Part shown: one piece after another, positions 50,237 through 62,700 of the stretch
Layout: each line of letters opens with the position of its first letter
Position numbering within the stretch: position 1 is the first letter of the stretch
Assembly (NCBI RefSeq): GCF_023343835.1
Contig: NC_064467.1
Coordinates: forward strand, 1-64,000
Origin: Lagopus muta
Taxonomy: Eukaryota; Chordata; Aves; Galliformes; Phasianidae
Direction: 5' to 3'
Length of the DNA: 64,000 nt
Made by a program: the position numbers and the translations under genes
Notes under the pieces: generated by a model
What the model saw: only the letters and a program-made list of their open reading frames with translations
What the model was told of the DNA's origin: nothing
Database searches by the model: none

Positions 50237-53200
50237 TTTATTGAACGCGGCGCGCGGAAAAGACCGTAGAGCTACCGGCAATTAAACGGGGGTTGGGGGG
50301 GGGGGGGGGGGGAGGAGGGGGGGGGGGTCCGAAAAAAGAGCCAAAAAAATAAAAAAAAATCGGGACCCCCCCCCCCCCCCCCAAAAAAGAGGGGATAAAT
50401 AGGAAAAAAAAAACAACAAAAAAAAGGCCGAAATCGGGGCGTTTTGGGGTTGAAAAAGGGGGGGGGTTGGATTTTTGGGGTGAATTTTGGGGAATTTGGG
50501 CAAATCTGGGTGAAAAAATGGACATTTTTTGGGTCATTGCGGTGTCCAAAAATTAACGCTAAAATTTGGGTCCATTTTGGCGCTTTTTGGGGGTTTCTGA
50601 GTAGTTTTAAGGCCTCGAATCATAGGCTCAAATTTTGGGGCGAATTCTGGTGAATTTGGGCAAATTTGGGTGAAAAAATGGTCATTTTTGGGGTCATTGC
50701 GGTGTCCAAAAATTAACGCTAAAATTTGGGTCCATTTTGGGTCCATTTTGGGTCTTTTTGAGCACTTTTAGAGCCTCGAATCATAGAATCAAATTTTGGG
50801 GTAAATTCTGGTGAATTTGGGCAAATTTGGGTGAAAAATGGACATTTTTGAAGTCCTTGATGTGTCCAAAAATTAACACTAAAATTTGGGTCCATTTTGG
50901 GTCCATTTTGGGTCTTTTTGAGCACTTTTAGAGCCTCGAATCATAGAATCAAATTTGGGGGTGAATTCTGGTGAATTTGGGCAAAATTGGGTGAAAAATG
51001 GACATTTTTGGGTTCCTTCCAGTGTCCAAAAATTAATGCTAAAATTTGGGTCCATTTTGGGTCTTTTTGAGCACTTTTAGAGCCTCGAATCATAGGCTCC
51101 AATTTTGGGGTAAATTCTGGTGAATTTGGGCAAATTTGGGTCAAATTTTCGCCATTTTGGGTCAAATTTTGGAAATTTTGGGTCAAATTTGGGATTTTTG
51201 GGGTCATTTTGGGGTAAATTTGGGACTTTTTGGGGTCTCCACCCTCATTTATTTATGGGATCCTCATTGGGCTCCACATCAGTGACCCAAATTTGGGGCA
51301 AATTTCCGCCATTTTGGACAAATTTGGGTCCAATTTTCGCCATTTTGGGTCAAATTTTTGCCATTTTGGGGCAAATTTGGGTCAAATTTGGGATTTTTTT
51401 GGGGTCATTTTGGGGTAAATTTGGGACTTTTTGGGGTCTCCACCCTCATTTTTATTGGGTTCCCCCTTAATTCCCATTGGGGTCAACGCAAGAGACCCAA
51501 ATGAGGCCCAAATTTGGGGCAAATTTCCGCCATTTTGGGCCAAATTTCCGCCATTTTGGAAAAATTCGGGTCCAATTTTTGCTATTTTGGGGCAAATTTT
51601 CACAATTTTGGACAAACTTGGGACCAATTTTCGCCATTTTGGAGCAAAATTCGGGTCCAATTTTCGCTATTTTGGGCCACATTTTCCGCCATTTTGGACA
51701 AATTTGGGTCCAATTTTTGCCATTTTGGAGCAAAATTCGGGTCCAATTTTCACTATTTTGGGCCAAATTTCTGCCATTTTGGAGCAAAATTCGGGGTCCA
51801 ATTTTCGCTACTTTGGACAAATTTCCGCCATTTTGTACCAAAATTCAGGTCCAATTTCCACTATTTTGGGCCAAATTTCCACCATTTGGGGCAAATTTGG
51901 GCCAAATTTCTGCCATTTTGGACAAATTTGGGTCCAATTTTCGCTATTTTGGGCCAAATTTCCACCATTTTGAACCAAAATTCGGATCCAATTTTCACTA
52001 TTTTGGATCCAATTTTTGCTATTTTGGGGCAAATTTTCCGCCATTTTGGACAAATTTGGGTCCAATTTTCATTATTTTGGGCCAAATTTTCGCTATTTTG
52101 GACAAATTCGGGTCTAATTTCCGCCATTTTGGGTCCAATTTTCGCCATTTTGGACAAATTTGGGTCCAATTTTTGCTATTTTGGGTCAAATTTCCACCAT
52201 TTCAGACCAAAATTCGGGTCCAATTTTCGCTATTTTGGGTCAAATTTCTACCATTTTGGGTCCAATTTCCACCATTTTGGGTCCAAATTTCCACCATTTT
52301 GGACCAAATTCGGGTCCAATTTTCACAATTTTGGGCCAAATTTCTGCCATTTTGGACCAAATTCAGGTCCAATTTCTGCCATTTTGGCTCCAATTTCCAC
52401 CATTTTGGCCAAATTTCCGCCATTTTGGACCAAATTCGGGTCCAATTTCCACCATTTTGGGCCAAATTTCTGCCATTTCAGACCAAAATTCGGGTCTAAT
52501 TTCCACCATTTTGGGTCCAAATTTCCACCATTTTGACCAAATTTCCGCCATTTTGACCAAATTTGGGTCCAATTTCCACCATTTTGGGTCCTATTTTCGC
52601 CATTTTGGGTCAATTTTTCACCATTTCAGACCAAAATTCGGGTCCAATTTCCGCCATTTTGGGTCCAAATTTCCACCATTTTGGGTCCAAATTTCCGCCA
52701 TTTTGGGTCCAAATTTCCACTATTTTGGACAAATTCAGGTCCAATTTCCACCATTTTGGGTCCAATTTTCACTATTTTGAGCCAAATTTCCGCCATTTTG
52801 GACAAATTCGGGTCCAATTTTTGATATTTTGGGTCCAAATTTCTCTATTCTGGGCCAAATTTCAGCCATTTTGGGTCCAATCTTCACCATTTTGGACAAA
52901 TTCGGGTCCAATTTCCACCATTTTGGGTCCAAATTTCCACCACTTTGGGCCAAATTTCCGCCATTTTGGACAAATTCGGGTCCAATTTTTGCCATTTTGG
53001 CTCCAATTTCCGCCATTTTGGCCAAATTTCCGCCATTTTGGACAAATTCAGGTCCAATTTTCGCTACTTTGGGCCAAATTTCTGCCATTTTGGACCAAAT
53101 TCAGGCCCAATTTCCGCCATTTTGGACCAAATTCAGGTCCAATTTCCACCATTTTGGGTCCAAATTTCCGCCATTTTGGGTCCAAATTTCCACCATTTTG

Positions 53201-53660
53201 GACCAAATTCGGGTCAAATTTTCACTATTTTGGGGCAAATTTCCGCCATTTTGGATCCAATCTTCACCATTTTGGACAAATTCGGGTCAAATTTTCACTA
53301 TTTTGAGCCAAATTTCCGCCATTTTGGACAAATTCGGGTCCAATTTTTGCTATTTTGGGTCCAAATTTCCACCATTTTGGACCAAAATTCGGGTCCAATT
53401 TCCGCCATTTTGGCTCCAATTTCCGCCATTTTGGGGCCCCAAATCCCCCTTTTCCCCCCCCTCACCCCAAAAACCCCCCCACCAACCCCCCCCCAACCCC
53501 CCCCTCCCCCCCCCTTTCTTTCCCCACCACAACAACAACAACAACAAAAAAAAAACCACCAAAAAATTGGGTGAAAAAACCCCAAAAACGGTAAAGTCCG
53601 AAATGGGGGGGGGGGGGTTTGTAGGGGATTTTGGGGGGGGTTTTGGGGGGGGTTTTGGGG
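50237..53660 (-). repeat. SUPT16H: Probable SUPT16H 3' UTR, filled with TTTCCGCCATTTTGG arrays
   Basis: On the minus strand AATAAA (TTTATT on + at 50237-50242) is the first clear poly(A) signal after the SUPT16H stop. 50440-51120 is a roughly 180-190-bp unit with CATTTTGGGTCCATTTTGG, GAATCATAG and GTCCAAAAATTAA. 51120-53440 is TTTCCGCCATTTTGG and TTTTCACTATTTTGG with AATTCGGGTCC. An intron within the UTR or an unseen earlier poly(A) site is possible. Confidence 0.6.
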
Positions 53661-53770
53661 TCACTTCCTCTTCTTTTTGGGGGTGGCCCCACGCAGGCTG
53701 TGGGTCGCCGCCTTCCTCTTCCTCCCGCGCCCGCGCTCCTCCTCTTCCTCGTATTGGCTCTCGCGGTCGG
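53661..53770 (-). CDS. SUPT16H: SUPT16H terminal coding exon
   Basis: Acceptor CCAAAAG. Completes an Ala codon, then DRESQYEEEEERGRGRKRK, AATHSLRGATPKKKRK and TGA at 53661-53663. The end PKKKRK is identical to human and resembles a nuclear localisation signal. The Ser/Gly-rich stretch of the human tail is shorter here. Confidence 0.95.
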
Positions 53771-56700
53771 CTTTTGGGGGGAAAAAGGGGGGATTATGGG
53801 TGAAAAAAGGGGATTATGGGAGGAAAAAAAGGGGGATTTTGGGGTTTATTTGGGGTGAAAAAGGGGGATTATGGGTGAAAAAAAGGGGGATTATGGGTGA
53901 AAAAAGGGGATTTTGGGGTTATTTGGGGTGAAAAAGGGGGATTATGGGTGAAAAAAAGGGGATTATGGGTGAAAAAATGGGGATTTTGGGGTTTTTGGGG
54001 TGAAAAAAGGGGATTTTGGGGGTTTTTGGATGATTTGGGGTGGAAAAAAAATGGGGATTTTGGGTGAAAAAAGGGGAGTTTGTGGGTTTTTGGGGGGGGA
54101 AAAAAGGGGATTTGGGGTGAAAAAAGGGGATTTTGGGTGATTTGGGGTGAAAAAAAGGGGATTTTGGGGGGGAAAAAGGGGATTATGGGGGGAAAAAAAG
54201 GGGATTTTGGGGTTATTTGTGGGGAAAAAGGGGATTTTGGGGGAAAAAAGGGGAGTTTGGGTGAAAAAGGGGATTTTGGGGTTGTTTTGGGGTGGAAAAG
54301 TGGGATTTGGGGGGAAAAAAGGGGATTTTGGGGGAATTTTGGGGGGAAAAAAGGGGATTTTGGGGGAAAAAAGGGGGATTTTGGGGGGAAAAAAGGGGGA
54401 TTTTGGGGGTGATTTGGGGTGAAAAAAGGGGATTTTGGGGGGGTTTTGGGGTGAAAAAGGGGGATTTTGGGGGAAAAAAAAGGGGAATTGGGGTGAAAAA
54501 ATGGGATTTGGGGTGAAAAAAGGGGATTATGGGGGGAAAAAAGGGGATTTTGGGGGGAAAAAGGGGATTATGGGGGGAAAAAAGGGGATTATGGGGGGAA
54601 AAAAGGGGATTTTTGGTGAAAAAATGGGGGTTTGGGGTGAAAAAAGGGGATTATGGGGGGAAAAAAAAGGGGATTTTGGGGGGAAAAAAAGGGATTATGG
54701 GGGGAAAAATGGAGATTATGGGGGGAAAAAAAGGGGATTTTGGGGGGGAAAAAGGGGATTATGGGGGGAAAAAGGGGATTTTGGGGGAAAAAATGGGGAT
54801 TTTGGGGTGAAAAAATGGGGATTTTGGGGATTTTTGGATGATTTGGGGTGGAAAAAATGGGGATTTTCAGGGGAAAAAAAGGGGATTTGGGGTGGAAAAA
54901 GGGGATTTTGGGGTTTTGGGGGGTGAAAATATGGGGATTTTGGAGTTGTTTTGGGGTGAAAAAGGGGAGTTTGAGGTGAAAAAAGGGGATTATGGGGGAA
55001 AAAAAGGGGATTTTTGGGGGGAAAAAAGGGGATTTTGGGGGAAAAAAAGGGGAATTGGGGTGAAAAAATGGGATTATGGGGGAAAAAAAGGGATTATGGG
55101 GGGGAAAAAAGGGATTATGGGGGAAAAAAGGGGATTATGGGGGGAAAAAAGGGGATTTTGGGGGGAAAAAAGGGGATTTTGGGGTTTTTGGGGGTGAAAA
55201 TATGGGGATTTTGGGGTTGTTTTGGGGGGAAAAAAGGGGATTTTGGGGGTGAAAAAATGTTTTTTTTTGGGGGTGAAAACATGGGGATTTTGGGGGGAAA
55301 AAGGGGGGATTTTGGGGGGGAAAAAGGGGATTTTGGGGGGTTTTGGGGGGAAAAAAGGGGATTTTCGGGGGAAAAAAAGGGGGTTTGGGGTGAAAAAATG
55401 GGGATTTTGGGTGAAAAAAGGGGATTTTGGGGTGATTTGGGGTAAAAAAAGGGGGATTTTGGGTTTTTTGGGGGAAAAAAAGGGGATTTTGGGGTTTTCC
55501 AGGGGTGAAAAAAGGGGATTTTGACACCAAAGACCCCAAAGTCCGCCATAGACCTCAATGTGTCCCCATAGACCCCAAAGTCCCCCATTGATCCCATGGA
55601 CCCCATTGACCCCAAAGTTCCCCATAGACCCCATTGACCCCATAGAACCCCAAAGTTCCCCATAAGCCCCATAGACCCCAAAGTCCCCCATTAACCCCAT
55701 TGGTCCCAGAGACCCATGGACCCCATTGACCCCACAGACCCCAAAGTTCCCCACAGACCCCATGGATCCCATTGACCCCACAGACCCTAATGTGTCCCCA
55801 TTGACCCCATGGACCCCATTGACCCTATAGACCCCAAAGTTCCCCACAAACCCCATGGATCCCATAGACCCCAAAATGGCCCTATTGATCCCATAGACCC
55901 CAAAGTCATAGACCCCATTGATCCCATTGACCCCATAGTCCCCAAAGTCCCCTATGAACCCCATTGGTCCCACAGACCCCATAGACGCCCAAAGTTCCAC
56001 ACAGACCCCATGCACCCCATTGATCCCATAGACCCCAAAGTCCCCCATAGACCCCATGGAACCCATTGACCCTATAGACCCCAAAGTCCCCATAGACCCC
56101 CAATGATCCCAAAGTTCCCCATAGACCCTATGGACCCCATAGACCCCAAAGTCCCCCACTGACCCCAATGTGTCCCCATGGACCCCACTGACCCCATAGA
56201 ACCCCAAAGTTCCCCACAGACCCCCATTGACCCCAAAGTCCCCCCATTAACCCCATTGGTCCCAGAGACCCATGGACCCCAGTGACCCCATGGACCCCGT
56301 TGACCCTATAGAGCCCAAAGTTCCCCATAGACCCCATGGATCCCATTGACCCCACAGACCCTAATGTGTCCCCATTGACCCCATGGACCCCATTGACCCT
56401 ATAGAGCCCAAAGTTCCCCATAGACCCCATGGATCCCATTGACCCCACAGACCCTAATGTGTCCCCATTGACCCCATGGACCCCATTGACCCTATAGACC
56501 CCAAAGTTCCCCACAGACCCCATGGATCCCATAGACCCCAAAATGGCCCTATTGATCCCATAGACCCCAAAGTCATAGACCCCATTGATCCCATTGACCC
56601 CATAGTCCCCAAAGTCCCCTATGAACCCCATTGGTCCCACAGACCCCATAGACGCCCAAAGTTCCACACAGACCCCATGCACCCCATTGATCCCATAGAC

Positions 56701-59700
56701 CCCAAAGTCCCCCATAGACCCCATAAACCCCAAAGTCCCCCATAAACCCCAAAGTCCCCCACTGACCCCAATGTGTCCCCATGGACCCCATTGACCCCAT
56801 AGAACCCCAAAGTTCCCCATAGACTCCATGGAACCCATTGACCCTATAGACCCCAAAGTCCCCATAGACCCCAATGATCCCAAAGTTCCCCATAGACCCT
56901 ATGGACCCCATAGACCCCAAAGTCCCCCACTGACCCCAATGTGTCCCCATGGACCCCACTGACCCCATAGAACCCCAAAGTTCCCCACAGACCCCATTGA
57001 CCCCAAAGTCCCCCATTAACCCCATTGGTCCCAGAGACCCATGGACCCCAGTGACCCCATGGACCCCGTTGACCCTATAGAGCCCAAAGTTCCCCATAGA
57101 CCCCATGGATCCCATTGACCCCACAGACCCTAATGTGTCCCCATTGACCCCATGGACCCCATTGACCCTATAGAGCCCAAAGTTCCCCATAGACCCCATG
57201 GATCCCATTGACCCCACAGACCCTAATGTGTCCCCATTGACCCCATGGACCCCATTGACCCTATAGAGCCCAAAGTTCCCCATAGACCCCATGGATCCCA
57301 TTGACCCCACAGACCCTAATGTGTCCCCATTGACCCCATGGACCCCATTGACCCTATAGACCCCAAAGTTCCCCACAGACCCCATGGATCCCATAGACCC
57401 CAAAATGGCCCTATTGATCCCATAGACCCCAAAGTCATAGACCCCATTGATCCCATTGACCCCATAGTCCCCAAAGTCCCCTATGAACCCCATTGGTCCC
57501 ACAGACCCCATAGACGCCCAAAGTTCCACACAGACCCCATGCACCCCATTGATCCCATAGACCCCAAAGTCCCCCATAGACCCCATAAACCCCAAAGTCC
57601 CCCATAAACCCCAAAGTCCCCCACTGACCCCAATGTGTCCCCATGGACCCCATTGACCCCATAGAACCCCAAAGTTCCCCATAGACTCCATGGAACCCAT
57701 TGACCCTATAGACCCCAAAGTCCCCATAGACCCCAATGATCCCAAAGTTCCCCATAGACCCTATGGACCCCATAGACCCCAAAGTCCCCCACTGACCCCA
57801 ATGTGTCCCCATGGACCCCACTGACCCCATAGAACCCCAAAGTTCCCCACAGACCCCATTGACCCCAAAGTCCCCCATTAACCCCATTGGTCCCAGAGAC
57901 CCATGGACCCCAGTGACCCCATGGACCCCGTTGACCCTATAGAGCCCAAAGTTCCCCATAGACCCCATGGATCCCATTGACCCCACAGACCCTAATGTGT
58001 CCCCATTGACCCCATGGACCCCATTGACCCTATAGAGCCCAAAGTTCCCCATAGACCCCATGGATCCCATTGACCCCACAGACCCTAATGTGTCCCCATT
58101 GACCCCATGGACCCCATTGACCCTATAGAGCCCAAAGTTCCCCATAGACCCCATGGATCCCATTGACCCCACAGACCCTAATGTGTCCCCATTGACCCCA
58201 TGGACCCCATTGACCCTATAGACCCCAAAGTTCCCCACAGACCCCATGGATCCCATAGACCCCAAAATGGCCCTATTGATCCCATAGACCCCAAAGTCAT
58301 AGACCCCATTGATCCCATTGACCCCATAGTCCCCAAAGTCCCCTATGAACCCCATTGGTCCCACAGACCCCATAGACGCCCAAAGTTCCACACAGACCCC
58401 ATGCACCCCATTGATCCCATAGACCCCAAAGTCCCCCATAGACCCCATAAACCCCAAAGTCCCCCATAAACCCCAAAGTCCCCCACTGACCCCAATGTGT
58501 CCCCATGGACCCCATTGACCCCATAGAACCCCAAAGTTCCCCATAGACTCCATGGAACCCATTGACCCTATAGACCCCAAAGTCCCCATAGACCCCAATG
58601 ATCCCAAAGTTCCCCATAGACCCTATGGACCCCATAGACCCCAAAGTCCCCCACTGACCCCAATGTGTCCCCATGGACCCCACTGACCCCATAGAACCCC
58701 AAAGTTCCCCACAGACCCCATTGACCCCAAAGTCCCCCATTAACCCCATTGGTCCCAGAGACCCATGGACCCCAGTGACCCCATGGACCCCGTTGACCCT
58801 ATAGAGCCCAAAGTTCCCCATAGACCCCATGGATCCCATTGACCCCACAGACCCTAATGTGTCCCCATTGACCCCATGGACCCCATTGACCCTATAGAGC
58901 CCAAAGTTCCCCATAGACCCCATGGATCCCATTGACCCCACAGACCCTAATGTGTCCCCATTGACCCCATGGACCCCATTGACCCTATAGAGCCCAAAGT
59001 TCCCCATAGACCCCATGGATCCCATTGACCCCACAGACCCTAATGTGTCCCCATTGACCCCATGGACCCCATTGACCCTATAGACCCCAAAGTTCCCCAC
59101 AGACCCCATGGATCCCATAGACCCCAAAATGGCCCTATTGATCCCATAGACCCCAAAGTCATAGACCCCATTGATCCCATTGACCCCATAGTCCCCAAAG
59201 TCCCCTATGAACCCCATTGGTCCCACAGACCCCATAGACGCCCAAAGTTCCACACAGACCCCATGCACCCCATTGATCCCATAGACCCCAAAGTCCCCCA
59301 TAGACCCCATAAACCCCAAAGTCCCCCATAAACCCCAAAGTCCCCCACTGACCCCAATGTGTCCCCATGGACCCCATTGACCCCATAGAACCCCAAAGTT
59401 CCCCATAGACTCCATGGAACCCATTGACCCTATAGACCCCAAAGTCCCCATAGACCCCAATGATCCCAAAGTTCCCCATAGACCCTATGGACCCCATAGA
59501 CCCCAAAGTCCCCCACTGACCCCAATGTGTCCCCATGGACCCCACTGACCCCATAGAACCCCAAAGTTCCCCACAGACCCCATTGACCCCAAAGTCCCCC
59601 ATTAACCCCATTGGTCCCAGAGACCCATGGACCCCAGTGACCCCATGGACCCCGTTGACCCTATAGAGCCCAAAGTTCCCCATAGACCCCATGGATCCCA

Positions 59701-62700
59701 TTGACCCCACAGACCCTAATGTGTCCCCATTGACCCCATGGACCCCATTGACCCTATAGAGCCCAAAGTTCCCCATAGACCCCATGGATCCCATTGACCC
59801 CACAGACCCTAATGTGTCCCCATTGACCCCATGGACCCCATTGACCCTATAGAGCCCAAAGTTCCCCATAGACCCCATGGATCCCATTGACCCCACAGAC
59901 CCTAATGTGTCCCCATTGACCCCATGGACCCCATTGACCCTATAGACCCCAAAGTTCCCCACAGACCCCATGGATCCCATAGACCCCAAAATGGCCCTAT
60001 TGATCCCATAGACCCCAAAGTCATAGACCCCATTGATCCCATTGACCCCATAGTCCCCAAAGTCCCCTATGAACCCCATTGGTCCCACAGACCCCATAGA
60101 CGCCCAAAGTTCCACACAGACCCCATGCACCCCATTGATCCCATAGACCCCAAAGTCCCCCATAGACCCCATAAACCCCAAAGTCCCCCATAAACCCCAA
60201 AGTCCCCCACAGACCCCAATGTGTCCCCATGGACCCCATTGACCCCATAGAACCCCAAAGTTCCCCATAGACTCCATGGAACCCATTGACCCTATAGACC
60301 CCAAAGTCCCCATAGACCCCAATGACCCCAAAGTTCCCCATAGACCCTATGGACCCCATAGACCCCAAAGTCCCCCACTGACCCCAATGTGTCCCCATGG
60401 ACCCCACTGACCCCATAGAACCCCAAAGTCCCCCATAGACCCCATTGACCCCAAAGTCCCCCATGAACCTCATTGGTCCCACAGACCCCATAGACCCCCA
60501 AAGTTCCCCATAGAACCCCAAAGTTCCCCATAGACCCCATTGACTCCAATGTCCCCACTGATCCCATAGACCCCAAAGTTCCCCATAGGCCCCACTGACC
60601 CTATTGCCCCACTGATCCCAATGCCCCCACTGACCCCAATGTCCCCACTGACCCCATTGACCCCAAAGTCCCCATTGACCCCAATGCCCCCATTGACCCC
60701 AATGTCCCCATCGACCCCTTTGACCCCAATCTCCACATTGACCCCAATCTCCATATTGACCCCATTGACCCCAATGTCCCCACTGACCCCATTGACCCCA
60801 AAGTCCCCATTGACCCCATTCAACCCAATGCCCCCATTCAACCCAATGCCCCCCAATGACCCCATAGACCCCACTGACCCCAATGTCCCCACAGACCCCA
60901 CTGACCTCAATCCCCCCATTGACCCCAATCCCATAGACCCCCAAAGTCCCCCATTGACCCCACTGACCTTCATTGACCCCATTGCCCCTATTGACCCCAT
61001 TGACCCCAACGCCCCCACTGACCCCAATGTCCCCATCGACCCCTTTGACCCCAATCTCCATATTGACCCCAATCTCCATATTGACCCCACAGACCCCAAT
61101 GTCCCCAACGCCCCCACTGACCCCAACGCCCCCATTGGCCCCAATGTCCCCATTGACCCGACTGACCCCAATGCCCCCATTGACCCCAACATCCCCATTG
61201 ACCCCAAAGACCCCCACTGACCCCCATGTCCCCAATGTCCCCATTGACCCCAATGCCCCCATTGACCCCACTGACCCCAATGCCCCCATTGACCCCAATG
61301 CCCCCCATGCCCCCATTGACCCCAATCTCCATATTGACCCCAAAGTCCCCATTGACCCCAATGCCCCCATTGATCCCAATGCCCCCAATGACCCCATAGA
61401 CCCCACTGACCCCCCAGACCCCAAACCCGCCCCCTTCACACCTTTCCTGGCCTCCTCCTCCAGCTCATCCCAATCCTTGCCGCTCTCCTCTTCACTGCCC
61501 AGCGACTCCTTGGAATATTCTGGGGTGAAAAAGGGCAAAATTGGGTCAAATCCACCCTGCAGGGGACGACCCCAAAGTTTGGGATCCGACCGCTGGGTTT
61601 GGGGTCGTGGAAACGTCGTTTTTGGGGTCAAAATTGATGGGATTTCAGGACTTCAGAACCTCAATTTTTGGGTCTAAACTGATGGGATTTCAGGTCTTTG
61701 GGATCTCAATTTTTTGGGTCAAAATTGATGGGATTTCGGGTCTTCAGAACCTCAATTTTTGGGGCCAAATTTATGGGATTTTGGGTCTTCATAACCTCAA
61801 TTTTTTGGGTCAAAATTGATGGGATTTCGGGTCTTCAGAACCTCAATTTTTGGGGCCAAATTTAAAGGATTTCAGGTCTTCAGAACCTCAATTTTTTGGG
61901 GCCAAATTTATGGGATTTCAGATCTTCAGAATCCCAATTTTATGGGTCAAAATTGATGGGATTTGGGGTCTACAGAACCTCAATTTTTGGGTCAAAATTG
62001 ATGGGATTTGGGGTCTACAGAACCTCAATTTTTGGGTCAAAATTGATGGGATTTCGGGTCTTTGGAACCTCAATTTTTTGGGGCCAAATTTAAAGGATTT
62101 CAGGTCTTCAGGACCTCAATTTTTGGGTACAAATTTATAGGATTTTGGGTCTCCAGAACCTCAATTTTTGGGGCCAAATTTAAAGGATTTCAGGTCTTCA
62201 GAACCTCAATTTTTTGGATCAAAATTGATGAGATTTGGGGTCTACAGAACCTCAATTTTTTGGGGCCAAATTTAAGGGATTTTGGGTCTTCAGAATCCCA
62301 AATATTTGGGTCAAGATTTATGGGATTTCGGGTCTTCAGAACCTCAATTTTTTGGGTCAAAATTGATGGGATTTCAGGTCTTTGGGACCTCAATTTTTGG
62401 GTATAAATTTATGGGATTTCGGGTCTTCAGAACCTCAATTTTTGGGGCCAAATTTATGGGATTTCAGGTCTTCAGGTCCTCAATTTTTGGGTCAAAATTG
62501 ATGGGATTTCAGGTCTTCAGAACCTCAATTTTTGGGGCCAAATTTATGGGATTTCGGGTCTTCAGAACCTCAATTTTTTGGGTCAAAATTGATGGGATTT
62601 TGGGTCTCCAGAACCTCAATTTTTGGGTACAAATTTAAAGGATTTCAGGTCTACAGAACCTCAATTTTTGGGTCAAAATTGATGGGATTTCGGGTCTTCA

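Noticed and set aside
56573-60331. Four identical 390-aa minus-strand frames
   Set aside because: They follow the 862-bp repeat and lie within a SUPT16H intron; repetition of the frame is repetition of the DNA.
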